Of a stretch of 64,000 nucleotides of DNA, positions 1 through 12,200 are shown in pieces. This DNA is from Streptantibioticus silvisoli (GTDB taxonomy: Bacteria > Actinomycetota > Actinomycetes > Streptomycetales > Streptomycetaceae). The notes under the pieces are model-generated. The model made no database searches. It saw only the letters and a program-made list of their open reading frames with translations, and was not told the DNA's origin. Position 1 is the first letter of the stretch; each line of letters starts with the position of its first letter. The stretch covers positions 62,001-126,000 of the forward strand of contig NZ_JAAGKO020000010.1 in NCBI RefSeq assembly GCF_027947535.2. Reading direction: 5' to 3'. A program made the translations under genes and the position numbers.

Positions 1-845
1 AGGGCCTGCCGGATGACGTGCTGCTGCGAACGGCCGTTGGGGGCGGTCAGCCCGTTGCTGGCGCCGTCCTGGTTGGTGGCCGAACCGCGGACGACGGCCA
101 GCACCGGGTGGCCCAGCCGCTCGGCGTCGGACAGCCGCTCCAGCAGCAGGACGCCGACGCCCTCGGAGAAGCTGGTGCCGTCGGCGGAGGCGGCGAACGC
201 CTTGCAGCGTCCGTCGGCCGCCAGACCGTTCTGCGCGGTGAACTCGGTGTAGGTGCCGGGAGTGGCCATCACAGTCACACCGCCGGCCAGCGCCATGGTG
301 CACTCGCCCTTGCGCAGCGCGTGCGCCGCCAGGTGCAGGGCGACCAGCGCGGAGGAGCAGGCGGTGTCGATGGTCATGGCCGGGCCTTCGAGACCGAAGG
401 TGTAGGCCACGCGGCCGGAGATGACGCTGCCGGACACCCCGAGCCCGATGTAGCCCTCCATGCCCTCGGGGATGTCGGACAGCCCGGAGGCGTAGCCCGA
501 GCCCATGGCGCCGACGTACACGCCGGTACGGGTGCCGCGCAGCGACAGCGGGTCGATGCCGGCGCGTTCGAAGACCTCCCAGGAGGTCTCCAGCAGCAGC
601 CGCTGCTGGGGGTCCATCGCCAGCGCCTCACGCGGCGAGATGCCGAACAGCGCGGCGTCGAAGTGCGTGGCGCCGTACAGGAAGCCGGCCTGCAGGCCGG
701 GCAGGTGGTCCAGGTCCCAGCCGCGGTCGGTGGGGAAGGCGGAGATCGCGTCGCCGCCCTCGCTGACGAAGCGCCACAGGTCCTCGGGGGAGTTGACGCC
801 GCCGGGGTACTGGCAGGCCATGCCCACGATGACGACCGGGTCGTC
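1..845 (-). other. PKS module 12 (KS only, incomplete)
   Basis: A KS begins with the usual [15 protein letters not shown]-like motif. It keeps the active-site Cys in DTACSSALV. The HGTGT and NxGH histidine motifs lie beyond the edge, so activity and the rest of the module cannot be judged. Confidence 0.85.
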
Positions 846-3800
846 CTCGGTGACGGCCGGGGAGGCGGTCGTCATGGCCTGCTCCACCGTGCCGGCGGCC
901 TCGTCGCGCAGGAAGCGGGCCAGGGCGGTCGGGCGGGGGTGGTCGAAGACCAGCGTGGCGGGCAGCCGGATGCCGGTCTCGGCGCTGAGGCGGTTGCGCA
1001 GTTCGACGGAGGTCAGCGAGTCGAAGCCCAGGTCCTTGAAGGACTGGTCCGCGCCGACCGCCTGGGCGGAGGCGTAGCCCAGGGCCGTGGCGGCGTGCTT
1101 GCGCACCACGTCGAGCAGCGCGCGCTCCTGCTCGACCGGGTCCAGGCCGGCCAGCCGCCGGGCCAGGGCGGGGCCGCCGCCGTCGGCGGTGCCTTCCACG
1201 GTGCGCCGCACGGTGACCCGTACGAGGCCCTTGAACAGCGTGGGCAGCCGGCCGGCGGTGGCCGCCTTGCGCAGCGCGGCCAGGTCCAGGCGCAGCGGGG
1301 CGAGCAGCGGGTCGCCGGCGGCCAGGGCGGCGTCGAACAGCTCCAGGCCCTGCTCGCCGGACAGGGCGGGCAGCCCGGCCGCGGCGATGCGGGCCAGGTC
1401 GGCGTCGGTCAGGTTCCCGGCGATGCCGTCGGAGCCGGACCACAGGGTCCAGGCGAGCGAAGTGGCCGCCAGGCCGTTGGCACGCCGGTGCTGGGCCAGC
1501 GCGTCCAGGTAGGTGTTGGCCGCCGCGTAGTTGGCCTGTCCGGCGCCGCCCAGCAGGCCGGCTGCCGAGGAGAACAGCACGAACGCGGTCAGGTCCAGGT
1601 CGCGGGTCAGTTCGTGCAGGTTGGCCGCGGCGGTGGCCTTGGGCCGCATGACGGCGGTGACCCGTTCGGCGGTGAGTGCCTCGACGACGCCGTCGTCCAG
1701 GACGCCCGCGGTGTGCACGACGCCGCGCAGCGGGCGGTCCTGCGGGATGCCGGCGAGCAGCCGCGCGAGGTCGTCGCGGTCGGCGATGTCGCACGCCTCG
1801 ACCAGGACGTCCGCGCCCAGGCCGGTCAGTTCGGCGGCCAGTTGCCCGGCGCCGGGCGCGGACGGTCCGCGCCGGGAGGCCAGTACCAGGCTGCGCACAC
1901 CGTGCCGGGCGACGAGGTGCCGGGCCACCAGGGCGCCGAGCGCTCCGGTGCCGCCGGTGATCAGGACGGTGCCGTCCGGGTCCCAGGACCGCGCCGGGCC
2001 GTCGCCTTCGCCTTCGGCGGGGGTCTCGGCACGGGCCAGCCGCGGTGCCAGCACCCGGCCCTCGCGCACGGCGAGTTGCGGCTCGCCGGCCTCGGTGGCG
2101 GTGGCGACCGCGCGGGCGACGGCGGCGTACGAGGACGCCTCACCGTCGAGGTCGAGCAGGATCAGCCGGTCGGGGTTCTCGGCCTGGGCGGAGCGCACCA
2201 GGCCCCACACGGCGGCGTGGGCGAGGTCGGTCACGTCCTCGCTGTCGCCGGCCGCGACCGCGCGGTGGGTCACCACGACCAGGCGCGACGCCTGGGAGCG
2301 GTCGTCGGCCAGCCAGCCGCGCACCGCCTCCAGGGCGGCGACGGTGCCGGCCACCGGGTCGGTCTGCGGTGCCGGGCGCAACGGCAGCAGCACGACGGGG
2401 GCGTCGGCGGGCAGTCCCGTCACGTCCGCGGCGTGCCGCCAGTCGGCCGGCCAGGGGCTGTCGGCGGACTCGGCGGTACCGTGCAGGACGGCCCAGCCGT
2501 CGGTGGTGACGGCGGCGGGGTCGCCGGCCGCGGACCACCGCACCCGGTACAGCGCGCCGTCGGCGGGGGCGCCGGCCGCGCGCAGCCGGTCCGGGGCGAC
2601 CTCACGCGAGACCAGCGAGCCGACGGTGGCCACCGGGTGGCCCTCGGCGTCGGCGATGTCCAGGGTGACCCCGGAGCCGCCCTGCCGGGCGAGCCGCACG
2701 CGCAGCGCGGGGGCGCCGACGGCGTGCAGGGAGACCCCGCTCCAGGCGAACGGCAGGCTCACCCCGGAGGAGGACCCCTCCCCCGCCGGGCCGACGAGCT
2801 GGGTGTGCAGGGCGGCGTCCAGCAGCGCGGGGTGCAGGCCGAAGCGGCCGGCCTCGGCGTGCCGTTCGGTGGGCAGCGCGATCTCGCCGTACCAGTGGTC
2901 GCCGTCGCGCCAGGCGGCCCGCAGGCCCTGGAAGGCGGGGCCGTACTGGTAGCCGGTGCGCGCCAGGCCGGCGTAGAACTCGCCCAGCTCGACGGCCTCG
3001 GCGCCGCGCGGCGGCCAGGCGGTCAGGTCGAAGCCGGGCTCGGCGGCGCCGGCGGCGAGCAGGCCGCCGGCGTGCCGGACCCATTCGCCGTCCTCGCCCT
3101 CGGTCCGCGAGTAGATGCCCAGCGGGCGGCGGCCGGAGCCGTCGAGGGCCCCGACGGCCAGCTGGATGTGCACCGCGCCGGTGGCCGGCAGGACGAGCGG
3201 CGCCTCCAGCGTCAGCTCGTCCAGCAGGTCGCAGCCGACCTCGTCGCCGGCCCGCAGGGCCAGTTCGACGAAGGCGGTGCCCGGCAGGAGGACCGCGTCG
3301 GAGACGACGTGGTCGGCCAGCCAGGAGTGCGAGGCGACCGACAGCCGGCCGGTCAGCAGCACCTGGTCGCCCTCGGCGACCCGCACCACGGCGCTCAGCA
3401 GCGGGTGGCCGGCCGTGCCGAGACCGGCCGCCGCCAGGTCGCCGATCGGGGCGGCGGCCATCTTCAGCCAGTAGCTGTCGCGCTGGAAGGCGTAGGTGGG
3501 CAGGTCGACACGGGTGGCGGGCCGCCCGCCGAGGACCGTCGGCCACTCCACCGCGGCACCGTGGACGAAGACCTGGCCGACCGCGGTGAGCAGGCAGGCG
3601 GCCTCGGGGCGGTCCTTGCGCAGGGCGGCCACCGTGACGCGTTCGACGCCGTCCTCGGGCAGGCACAGCTGGGCCATGGCGGTCAGGCTGGAGTCCGGTC
3701 CCAGTTCCAGGAAACGGGTCACGTTGTGCTCGGCCAGCCAGCCGAGGCCGTCGGCGAAACGCACCGCCTCCCGCAGGTGGCGCACCCAGTACTCGGGCGA

Positions 3801-6242
3801 GCACAGTTCCTCGGCGGTCGCGACCCGGCCGGTCACGTTGGACACCACGGCGATGCGCGGCGGGTGCGCGGTCACCTGGCGGGCGACGGCCCCGAACTCC
3901 TCCAGCGCGGCGTCCATGCGCGGCGAGTGGAAGGCGTGGCTGACCCGCAGCCGCTTGGTGCGGTGGCCCTGTTCGGCCAGGCCGGCGGCGATCTCCTCGA
4001 CGGCGGCCTCGTCGCCGGACAGCACGACGGAACGGGGGCCGTTGACGGCGGCGAGCGCCACCTCGTGCCCGCGGGAGGCCAGCAGCGGGGCGACGTCCTG
4101 CTCGGACGCCTCGACGGCGACCATGGCGCCGCCGGCCGGCAGCGCCTGCATGAGCCGGCCGCGGGCGGCGACCAGCCGGCAGGCGTCCGCCAGCGACCAG
4201 ACCCCGGCGACGTGGGCGGCGGTCAGCTCGCCCAGCGAGTGGCCCATGAGGTACTTGGGCTTGACGCCCCAGCGCTCCATCAGGCGGAACAGGGCCACCT
4301 CGACGGCGAACAGCGCCGGCTGGGTGAGGTCGGTGCGCTCCAGCCGCGCGGCGTCCGTACCGTCGAAGACCACTGCCTTGAGGGAGAGGCCCAGTTCGGC
4401 GTCGAGGTGTGCGCAGACCGCGTCGAACGCCTCGGCGAAGACCGGGAAGGCCTGGTACAGCTCACGTCCCATGCCCAGGCGCTGGGCGCCCTGGCCGGAG
4501 AAGAGGAAGGCGGTGGAACCGCGCAGCGCCCGGCCCAGCACGACGCCCGGTCCGGGCTCGCCGTCCTCGGCGCCGGCCAGCCGGGTCAGGCCGTCCAGCG
4601 CGGCGTCGCGGTCCGCGGCGAACACCACCGCGCGGTGCTCGAAGGTCTGCCGGGTGGTGGCCAGGGCCACGGCGACGTCCAGCGGGGAGACCTCGCCGCC
4701 CTCCTCGCGCGTCCAGTCGGCCAGCCGGCCGGCCTGGGCGGTCAGCGACGCCTGCGCGCGGGCCGAGACGATCCACGGCACGACGGGCAGCGCGACGGCG
4801 GCGGGCGCCGGTTCGGCGGGCTGGTCCGGCGCTTCGGCCCCTTCGGCCTCTTCGAGGGGCGCCTGCTCCAGCACGGTGTGCGCGTTGGTGCCGCTGATGC
4901 CGAACGAGGAGACGGCGGCGCGGCGCGGGTTGCCCGCGGTGTCCGGCCACGCGGTGGGCTCGGTCAGCAGCCGGACGTTGCCGGCCGACCAGTCGACGTG
5001 CGTCGACGGCTCGCTCACGTGCAGGGTGCGCGGCAGCCGGGCGTGCTGGAGCGCCATCACCATCTTGATGACGCCGGCGACGCCGGCCGCCGCCTGGGTG
5101 TGGCCCAGGTTGGACTTCAGCGAGCCCAGCAGCAGCGGCCGTTCCGCGTCGCGCTCGCGGCCGTAGGTGGCCAGCAGGGCCTGGGCCTCGATCGGGTCGC
5201 CGAGCGAGGTGCCGGTGCCGTGCGCGTCGACGGCGTCGATGTCGGCCGCGGTCAGCCCGGCGTTGGCCAGCGCCGCCTGGATCACGCGTTGCTGGGAGGG
5301 GCCGTTGGGGGCGGTCAGCCCGTTGGTGGCGCCGTCGGAGTTGATGGCGCTGCCGCGCACGACGGCGAGCACCGGGTGGCCGTTGCGGCGGGCGTCGGAC
5401 AGCCGCTCGACCAGCACCAGGCCGACGCCCTCGGACCAGCCGGTGCCGTCGGCGTCGTCGGAGAACGCCTTGCAGCGGCCGTCCGGCGCCAGCCCGCGCT
5501 GCCGGCTGAACTCGAACAGCAGCCCGGGGGTGGCCATGACGGCGACGCCGCCGGCCATCGCCATGTCGCACTCGCCGGTGCGCAGGGCCTGCACGGCCCA
5601 GTGCAGCGCCACCAGCGAGGAGGAGCAGGCGGTGTCGACCGTGACCGTCGGGCCCTCGAGGCCCAGGACGTAGGAGATGCGGCCCGAGGCGACGGAGGTG
5701 GCGTTGCCCGCCAGCATCAGCCCGTGGACGTCCTCGGGGACCTCGGTGGGGCCGACGCCGTAGCCGGAGGTGGCCGCGCCGACGAACACGCCGGTGCGGC
5801 TGCCGCGCATGGTGGCCGGGCGGATGCCGGCCCGCTCGAAGATCTCCCAGGACGCCTGGAGCAGCAGCCGCTGCTGCGGGTCGGTGGCCAGCGCCTCACG
5901 GGGGCTCATCCCGAAGAACGCCGGGTCGAACTCGCTGGCGTCGTGCAGGAAGCCGCCCTCGCGGGCGTAGAAGGTGCCCGGCTTGTCGGGGTCGGGGTCG
6001 AAGCGGTCCTCGATGTCCCAGCCGCGGTCGCCCGGGAAGCGGCCGATGGCGTCGCCGTCCTGGTCGACGAAGCGCCACAGGTCCTCGGGAGAGCTGATCC
6101 CGCCCGGGAAGCGGCAGGACATCGCCACGATCGCGATGGGCTCCTGGTTCCTGGACTCGACCTCCCGGAGCTGACGGCGGGTCTGCCGCAGTTCTGCCGT
6201 CACCCGCTTGAGGTACTCAACGTACTTGTCGTCGTCAGCCAC
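1..6242 (-). CDS. Modular type I PKS, modules 11 and 12 (3' end outside window)
   Basis: Extends the polyketide chain after the 8,423-aa PKS. About 2,080 residues are visible, with no stop before the left edge. Order: N-terminal docking helix (about 1-30), KS (35-458, Cys in DTACSSS), AT (578-892), DH (938-1215), KR (1428-1618), ACP (1700-1778, LGFDSL), then an incomplete second KS (from about 1800, DTACSSA). The AT has GHSLG and HAFH, which indicates malonyl-CoA. The KR has the LDD motif of B-type KRs and a Ser/Tyr catalytic pair. The DH keeps the catalytic His and LDAALH, although its HxxxG motif reads HVVSD. No ER lies between DH and KR, so module 11 should give an alkene. The GTG start at 6242 is chosen because AAGGA lies 10 nt upstream and the docking helix begins there; an in-frame GTG at 6251 is too close to that site. 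The gap to the preceding PKS stop is 54 bp, so cotranscription is likely. Confidence 0.95.
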   Translation of the reverse strand, partial: MADDDKYVEYLKRVTAELRQTRRQLREVESRNQEPIAIVAMSCRFPGGISSPEDLWRFVDQDGDAIGRFPGDRGWDIEDRFDPDPDKPGTFYAREGGFLHDASEFDPAFFGMSPREALATDPQQRLLLQASWEIFERAGIRPATMRGSRTGVFVGAATSGYGVGPTEVPEDVHGLMLAGNATSVASGRISYVLGLEGPTVTVDTACSSSLVALHWAVQALRTGECDMAMAGGVAVMATPGLLFEFSRQRGLAPDGRCKAFSDDADGTGWSEGVGLVLVERLSDARRNGHPVLAVVRGSAINSDGATNGLTAPNGPSQQRVIQAALANAGLTAADIDAVDAHGTGTSLGDPIEAQALLATYGRERDAERPLLLGSLKSNLGHTQAAAGVAGVIKMVMALQHARLPRTLHVSEPSTHVDWSAGNVRLLTEPTAWPDTAGNPRRAAVSSFGISGTNAHTVLEQAPLEEAEGAEAPDQPAEPAPAAVALPVVPWIVSARAQASLTAQAGRLADWTREEGGEVSPLDVAVALATTRQTFEHRAVVFAADRDAALDGLTRLAGAEDGEPGPGVVLGRALRGSTAFLFSGQGAQRLGMGRELYQAFPVFAEAFDAVCAHLDAELGLSLKAVVFDGTDAARLERTDLTQPALFAVEVALFRLMERWGVKPKYLMGHSLGELTAAHVAGVWSLADACRLVAARGRLMQALPAGGAMVAVEASEQDVAPLLASRGHEVALAAVNGPRSVVLSGDEAAVEEIAAGLAEQGHRTKRLRVSHAFHSPRMDAALEEFGAVARQVTAHPPRIAVVSNVTGRVATAEELCSPEYWVRHLREAVRFADGLGWLAEHNVTRFLELGPDSSLTAMAQLCLPEDGVERVTVAALRKDRPEAACLLTAVGQVFVHGAAVEWPTVLGGRPATRVDLPTYAFQRDSYWLKMAAAPIGDLAAAGLGTAGHPLLSAVVRVAEGDQVLLTGRLSVASHSWLADHVVSDAVLLPGTAFVELALRAGDEVGCDLLDELTLEAPLVLPATGAVHIQLAVGALDGSGRRPLGIYSRTEGEDGEWVRHAGGLLAAGAAEPGFDLTAWPPRGAEAVELGEFYAGLARTGYQYGPAFQGLRAAWRDGDHWYGEIALPTERHAEAGRFGLHPALLDAALHTQLVGPAGEGSSSGVSLPFAWSGVSLHAVGAPALRVRLARQGGSGVTLDIADAEGHPVATVGSLVSREVAPDRLRAAGAPADGALYRVRWSAAGDPAAVTTDGWAVLHGTAESADSPWPADWRHAADVTGLPADAPVVLLPLRPAPQTDPVAGTVAALEAVRGWLADDRSQASRLVVVTHRAVAAGDSEDVTDLAHAAVWGLVRSAQAENPDRLILLDLDGEASSYAAVARAVATATEAGEPQLAVREGRVLAPRLARAETPAEGEGDGPARSWDPDGTVLITGGTGALGALVARHLVARHGVRSLVLASRRGPSAPGAGQLAAELTGLGADVLVEACDIADRDDLARLLAGIPQDRPLRGVVHTAGVLDDGVVEALTAERVTAVMRPKATAAANLHELTRDLDLTAFVLFSSAAGLLGGAGQANYAAANTYLDALAQHRRANGLAATSLAWTLWSGSDGIAGNLTDADLARIAAAGLPALSGEQGLELFDAALAAGDPLLAPLRLDLAALRKAATAGRLPTLFKGLVRVTVRRTVEGTADGGGPALARRLAGLDPVEQERALLDVVRKHAATALGYASAQAVGADQSFKDLGFDSLTSVELRNRLSAETGIRLPATLVFDHPRPTALARFLRDEAAGTVEQAMTTASPAVTEDDPVVIVGMACQYPGGVNSPEDLWRFVSEGGDAISAFPTDRGWDLDHLPGLQAGFLYGATHFDAALFGISPREALAMDPQQRLLLETSWEVFERAGIDPLSLRGTRTGVYVGAMGSGYASGLSDIPEGMEGYIGLGVSGSVISGRVAYTFGLEGPAMTIDTACSSALVALHLAAHALRKGECTMALAGGVTVMATPGTYTEFTAQNGLAADGRCKAFAASADGTSFSEGVGVLLLERLSDAERLGHPVLAVVRGSATNQDGASNGLTAPNGRSQQHVIRQA
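880..6145 (-). other. PKS module 11: KS-AT(malonyl)-DH-KR-ACP
   Basis: AT fingerprints GHSLG and HAFH indicate malonyl-CoA. The KR shows GGTGALG for NADPH, LDD (B-type) and Ser/Tyr in FSSAAG...NYAAAN. The DH His lies near 3310 and the LDAALH Asp is present. Predicted outcome is a disubstituted alkene with no alpha-methyl. Confidence 0.85.
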
Positions 6243-6252
6243 GAATGTCACA

Positions 6253-6257
6253 TCCTT
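6253..6257 (-). promoter_or_regulatory. Ribosome binding site deciding the start of the partial PKS
   Basis: AAGGA on the minus strand, 10 nt before GTG at 6242. It favours that start over the in-frame GTG at 6251, which sits only a base or two from the motif. Confidence 0.5.
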
Positions 6258-6296
6258 GAGCCGAGCCAAGAGGTTGGCGGTGTTCGAAGCCTGTGG

Positions 6297-9200
6297 TCAC
6301 GACGCGCCCAGCTCCCTGTCGATGAAGTCGAACAGGTCACTCGCCGTCTCGACGTCGTCGAGCTCGTCGTCGTCGGACGCGGCGGCCGCTGCGGGCGCGG
6401 CGGCGGTGACCGGTTCTCCCGTCCAGCGGGCCATCAGGGCCCGCAGACGGTCGGTGACCTTGGCGCGGTCCTCGTCGTCGAGGTCGTCGAGATCCGTACC
6501 GGTCAGGGAGGACTCCAGCCGGTCCAGTTCCCCGAGCACGTTCTGCGCGCCGCCCGGCGCCTCCGGCAGGTCCAGTTCGGACAGCAGGTAGCGCACCTGC
6601 GCGGCCGGGGTCGGGTAGTCGAAGACCAAGGTGGCGGGCAGCCGCAAGCCGGTCACGGCGTTGAGCCTGTTACGCAGTTCGACCGCGGTCAGCGAGTCGA
6701 ACCCCAGTTCCTTGAAGGTCTGCTCGGCCTCGATCTCGTCGGTGGAGGAGTGGCCGAGCACGGCGGCCGCCTGGGTGGCGACCAGCTCCAGCAGGTGCGC
6801 CTCGCGGTCCTCGTCGGACAGCAGCGCCAGCCGCTCCGGCAGGGTGAGGGTGTCCGCGGCGGTGGGGGCGGCCGCCTCCACCGTGCGGCGGGCCGGCTTG
6901 CGGACCATGCCCTGCAGCAGCAGCGGCAGACCGTCCGCGTACTCGCGCATCGCCCGCATGTCCAGCTGCATCGGCAGCAGGACCGCCCGGTCGGTGCGCG
7001 AGCCGGCGTCCAGCAGGCGCATGCCGTCGCCGGCCGCCAGCGGGACCATGCCGGTCCTGGCGTGCCGTTCGCGGTCGGCCTCGGTCAGTTCGCCGGTCAT
7101 TCCCGCGTCCGAGACCCAGGTGCCCCAGGCCAGGGACACCGAGGGCAGGCCGAGGGACCTGCGGTGGTGGGCCAGTGCGTCGAGGAAGGCGTTCGCGGCC
7201 GAGTAGTTGGCCTGGCCCGCCCCGCCGAACGTGCCGGCGACCGAGGAGAAGACCACGAACTGGGCGAGGTCGCACTCGCGGGTCAGTTCGTGCAGGTTGG
7301 TCACCGCGTCGACCTTCGGCCGCAGCGCCCGGTCGACCTGTTCGGGCGTCATGGCCGAGACCACGCCGTCCGCCAGGACGCCGGCGGTGTGCACCACCGC
7401 GGTCAGCGGGTGTTCGGCCGGGATGGCCGCCAGCAGCCCGGCGAGGGCCGTGCGGTCGGCGGCGTCACAGGCCACGATCGACACCTCGGCGCCCAGCGCG
7501 GCCAGCTCCTGCCGCAGTTCCGCGGCGCCGGGCGCGTCGGGTCCGCGCCGGCTGGTGAGCACCAGGTGGCGCACCCCCTGCTCGGCGACCAGGTGGCGGG
7601 CGGTGACCTTGCCCAGGCCGCCGGTGCCGCCGGTCAGCAGCACCGTGCCGTCGGGGTTCGGCTCGGACGGCACGGTCAGGACGACCTTGCCGACGTGACG
7701 GGCCTGGCTGACGAAGCGGAACGCCTCCGGGGCCTGCCGCACGTCCCAGGTGGCCATCGGCAGCGGCGGCAGGGCCCCGCTGTCGAACAGCGCGACCAGT
7801 TCGGCCAGCATCGCGCCGATCCGGTCCGGTCCCGCGTCGATCAGGTCGAACGCCGCGTAGGCCACGCCGGGGTGGTCGGCGGCGATCCGCTCCGGGTCGC
7901 GGACGTCGGTCTTGCCCATCTCCAGGAACGGGCCGCCGTTGGGCAGCAGGGCCAGCGAGGCGTCCACGTACTCGCGGGCGAGCGAGTTGAGGACCATGTC
8001 CACGCCCCGGCCGTCGGTGGCGACCGAGAAGGCCTTTTCGAACGTCAGGTCGCGCGAGGACGCGATGTGCGCGTCGTCGAGCCCGGCGGCCCGCAGGGCG
8101 TCCCACTTGCCCGGCGAGGCGGTGCCGAACACCTCCGCCCCCAGGTGCTGGGCGAGCCGCACCGCGGCCGTGCCCACACCGCCGGCGGCGGCGTGCACCA
8201 GGACGCGCTGTCCGGCCTTCATCCCGCCGAGGTCCACCAGCGCGTAGTAGGCGGTCAGGTAGACGATGGGGATGGTCGCCGCCTCGGCGAAGGACCAGCC
8301 GCGCGGGATACGGGCCACCATGCGCTCGTCGGCCACGGCCAGCGGGCCGAACGCGCCGGAGAACATGCCCATCACCCGGTCGCCCGGTGCCAGCCCCGTG
8401 ACCTCGGCACCGACCTCGGTGACCACGCCGGCGCCTTCCAGGCCGATGGCGGTGGCGTCGCCGGGGTACATGCCGAGCGCGGTGAGCACGTCACGGAAGT
8501 TGACGCCCGCGGCGCGCATGGACAGGCGCACCTCGCGCGGGGCCAGCGGGGCCGCCGCGTCGGGGCAGGCGGTGAGCCGCAGCCCGTCGAGGGTGCCCTT
8601 GCGCTCGACGGCGAGCCGCCAGGCGTCGGTGGCCGGCGCGGTCAGGCGGCGGTCGGCCGTCGCCTTGACGATGCGCGCCGCGGTGACCGCTCCGTCGCGC
8701 ACCAGCAGCTCGGGCTCGCCGGCCGCGAGTGCGGCGGGCAGGGCCGTGGCCGACGCCGGGGCGCCGTCGGTGTCGATCAGCACGAAGCGGTCGGGGTTCT
8801 CGGAGCGGGCGGCCCGCACCAGGCCCCACACGGCTGCCTGCACCGGGTCGGCGGAGCGGGCGGAGGTGCCCACCGCGTGCCGGGTGACCACGGCCAGCCT
8901 GGCCTGGTCGAAGCGCCGCTCGTCGAGGAACTCCTGGACGGTGGCCAGCGCCCGGTGGGTCGTGGCGTGGGCGGCGGCCGCCAGGTCGGCGGTCTGCTCA
9001 CCGGCGCCCAGGACCAACAGCACCGTCTCCGGCACGTCGGCCCCGGAACCCGCCAGCGCGGCCAGCGTGGGGTGGACCAGCGCCGTGCGGCCGGCGGCGG
9101 TCAGCGCGTCGCGCAGCTCGTCGGCCTCGGTGCCGCCGACCACGCTCCAGGTCTCCTGGGCCGGGGTCGCGGACGGCACCGACGTCCAGTCCAGTTCGAA

Positions 9201-12200
9201 CAGCGCGTCGGAACCGGGCTGCGCGGCCGGGCCGGCGAGTTCGCCGGTCAGTTCGCGCAGCGTCAGGGCCGCGACGGAGGCGACGGGGCGTCCGGAGGTG
9301 TCCGCCATCGACAAGGCGATGGTCTCCGGGCCCTCCTGCACCATGCGCAGGCGCAGCGCCCCGGCGCCGACCGCCTCGACCCGCACGCCGTTCCACGAGA
9401 ACGGCAGCCGGTCGGCGTCCTCCATCGGCACGAACATCACCGCGTGCAGGGCGGCGTCCAGCAGGGCCGGGTGCAGGTCGAACTTGTCGGCGGCCGGATC
9501 GGCGGCCTCGGGCAGTGCCACCTCGGCGAACACCTCCTCGCCGCGCACCCACACCGACTTCAGCCCCTGGAAGAGCGGGCCGTACAGGTGGCCGCGTTCG
9601 GCGAAGCCCTCGTAGAAGCCGTCGAGCGGCACCTCGGTGGCGTCACCGGGCGGCCAGGCCGTGAAGTCGTACGGGTCGGGCGCCTCGGTGGCGGCCGGGG
9701 CCAGCAGACCCTGGACGTTGAGCGCCCAGGGGTCGTCCTCCGGCGCGTCCTCGGCACGCGAGTACAGGCTCAGCTGCCGCGCGCCGGACGGGTCGGGCTC
9801 GTCGACCCGCAGCTGGATGCGCACCCCGCCGCGCTCGGGCAGCGGGAGCGGCGCGAGGATCGTCAGTTCCTCCACGCTCTCGCAGCCCACCTGGTCCGCG
9901 GCGTGCAGCGCCAGTTCCAGGAAACCGGTTCCGGGGAACAGCGCGGTGCTGGTCAGCGCGTGCTCGGCCAGCCACGGGTGGCTGCGCAGCGACAGCCGGC
10001 CGGTGAACAGCATCTGTTCGCCGCCCGCCATCCGCACCGCCGCACCCAGCAGGGGGTGTCCGGCGGAGCCGATGCCGACCGAGCCGACGTCGCCCAGCAG
10101 GACCGGGGGCTTCGGCCAGAACCGCTGGCGCTGGAAGGCGTACGTGGGCAGGTCGACCGTGGTCGCGCCGGTCCCGCTGAAGGCGGCCGACCAGTCGACG
10201 CCGACGCCCTTGACGAAGACCTGGGCCAGGGCGCCGAGCAGCGTGTCGGTCTCGGGCCGGTCCTTGCGCAGCGCGGGGACGGTGAGGGTCTCGTCGGGAT
10301 CGAGCACGGCCTGCGCCATCGCGGTCAGCGACCCGTCGGGGCCGATCTCCAGGAAGCGCGTCGCCTTGTGCCCGGCCAGCCACTCCAGCCCGTCGGCGAA
10401 CCGCACCGGACGCCGCACGTGGTCCACCCAGTACTCCGGCGACCCCAACTCCGCGGCCGTCGCGGCCTGTCCGGTCACGTTCGACACCACCGCCATCGAC
10501 GGCGCCGCGAACTCCACCCCGGACAGCACCGCGGCGAACTCCGCCAGCATCGGCTCCATCAGCGGCGAGTGGAACGCGTGACTGACCCGCAACCGCGTCG
10601 TCTTACGTTCCAGAGCGGCGAAGTGCTCCTGGATACCGGCGACGGCGGCCTGCTCACCGGCGACCACCGTCGAGGTCGGACCGTTGAGCGCGGCGATTCC
10701 GGCACGGTCGGCCAGCCCCTCCAGCAGCGGCAGCACCTCGGCCTCGGACGCCTGAAGGGCGACCATCACGCCACCGGCGGGCAACGCCTGCATCAACCGG
10801 CCACGGGCCACCACGACCCGGCCCGCGTCCGCCAGCGACCACACACCCGCCACGTGGGCGGCGGCCACCTCACCGATCGAGTGACCGACGAGGTAGTCCG
10901 GACGCACACCCCACGACTCCACCAACCGGAACAACGCCACCTCAACGGCGAACAACGCCGGCTGGGTGAACTCCGTCCGGTTCAGCAGATCCGCGTCGTC
11001 ACCGAACACCAGATCCTTCAGCGAACGGCCCAACTCACCGTCCAGCACGGCACACGCAGCGTCGAACGCCGCTGCGTAGACCGGGAACGCCTCGTACAAC
11101 TCCCGGCCCATACCCAGGCGTTGCGCACCCTGGCCGGCGAAGACGAACGCCAGCTTGCCCTCGCCGCGCGCGGAACCGGTCACGACGCCGGGGGCCGGCT
11201 CGTCGGCGGCCAGCGCGGTCAGCCCGGCCGCCAGCGCCTCGCGGTCGTCGCCCAGCAGGACCGCGCGGTGCTCGAAGACCGAACGCGACACCGCCAGCGA
11301 CAGGCCCACGTCGGCCGGGTCGAGGTCGGCCCGCTCGCGCAGGAAGTCCGCCAGCGTCGCAGCCTGTGCCCGCAGGGCGGCCGCGCTGCGGCCGGTCACC
11401 ACCCACGGCAGCGTCCCGGTCGCCGGGGCGCCGGCCGCTTCCTGCGGCTCGGTCCCGTCCGCAGCCTCGGCGGGCTCCTGCGGCGCGGTCGCCTCCTCCA
11501 GGATGAGGTGGGCGTTGGTGCCGCTGATGCCGAACGAGGAGACGCCCGCGCGGCGCGGACGGTCGTCCGCCCGCTGCCACTCGACGTTCTCCGTCAGCAG
11601 CCGGACCTGGCCGGACTCCCAGTCCACGTGCGAGGTGGGCGCGTCCACGTGCAGCGTCTTGGGCAGCACGCCGTGCCGCATCGCCAGCACCATCTTCATG
11701 ATGCCGGCCACGCCGGCGCCGGCCTGCGTGTGGCCCACGTTGGACTTGATCGACCCCAGCCACAACGGCCGGTCCGGCGAACGGTCCTGGCCGTAGGTGG
11801 CCAGCACCGCCTGCGCCTCGATCGGGTCGCCCAGCTTGGTACCGGTGCCGTGCGCCTCGACCACGTCGACGTCGGCCGACGACAGGCCGCCGCTGGCCAG
11901 CGCCGCCCGGATCACCCGTTGCTGGGCGGGACCGTTCGGGGCGCTGAGGCCGTTGGAGGCGCCGTCCTGGTTGACGGCCGAGCCGGCCACCACGGCGAGC
12001 ACCGGGTGTCCGTTGCGCCGGGCGTCCGACAGCCGCTCCACCAGCAGCATGCCGCCGCCCTCGGAGAAGCCGGTGCCGTCGGCGGCGTCGGCGAACGCCT
12101 TGCACCGGCCGTCCTCGGCCAGACCGCGCTGGCGGCTGAAGTCGAGGAACAGTCCGGGGGAGGCCATCACCGTCAGGCCGCCGGCCAGCGCCAGGTCGCA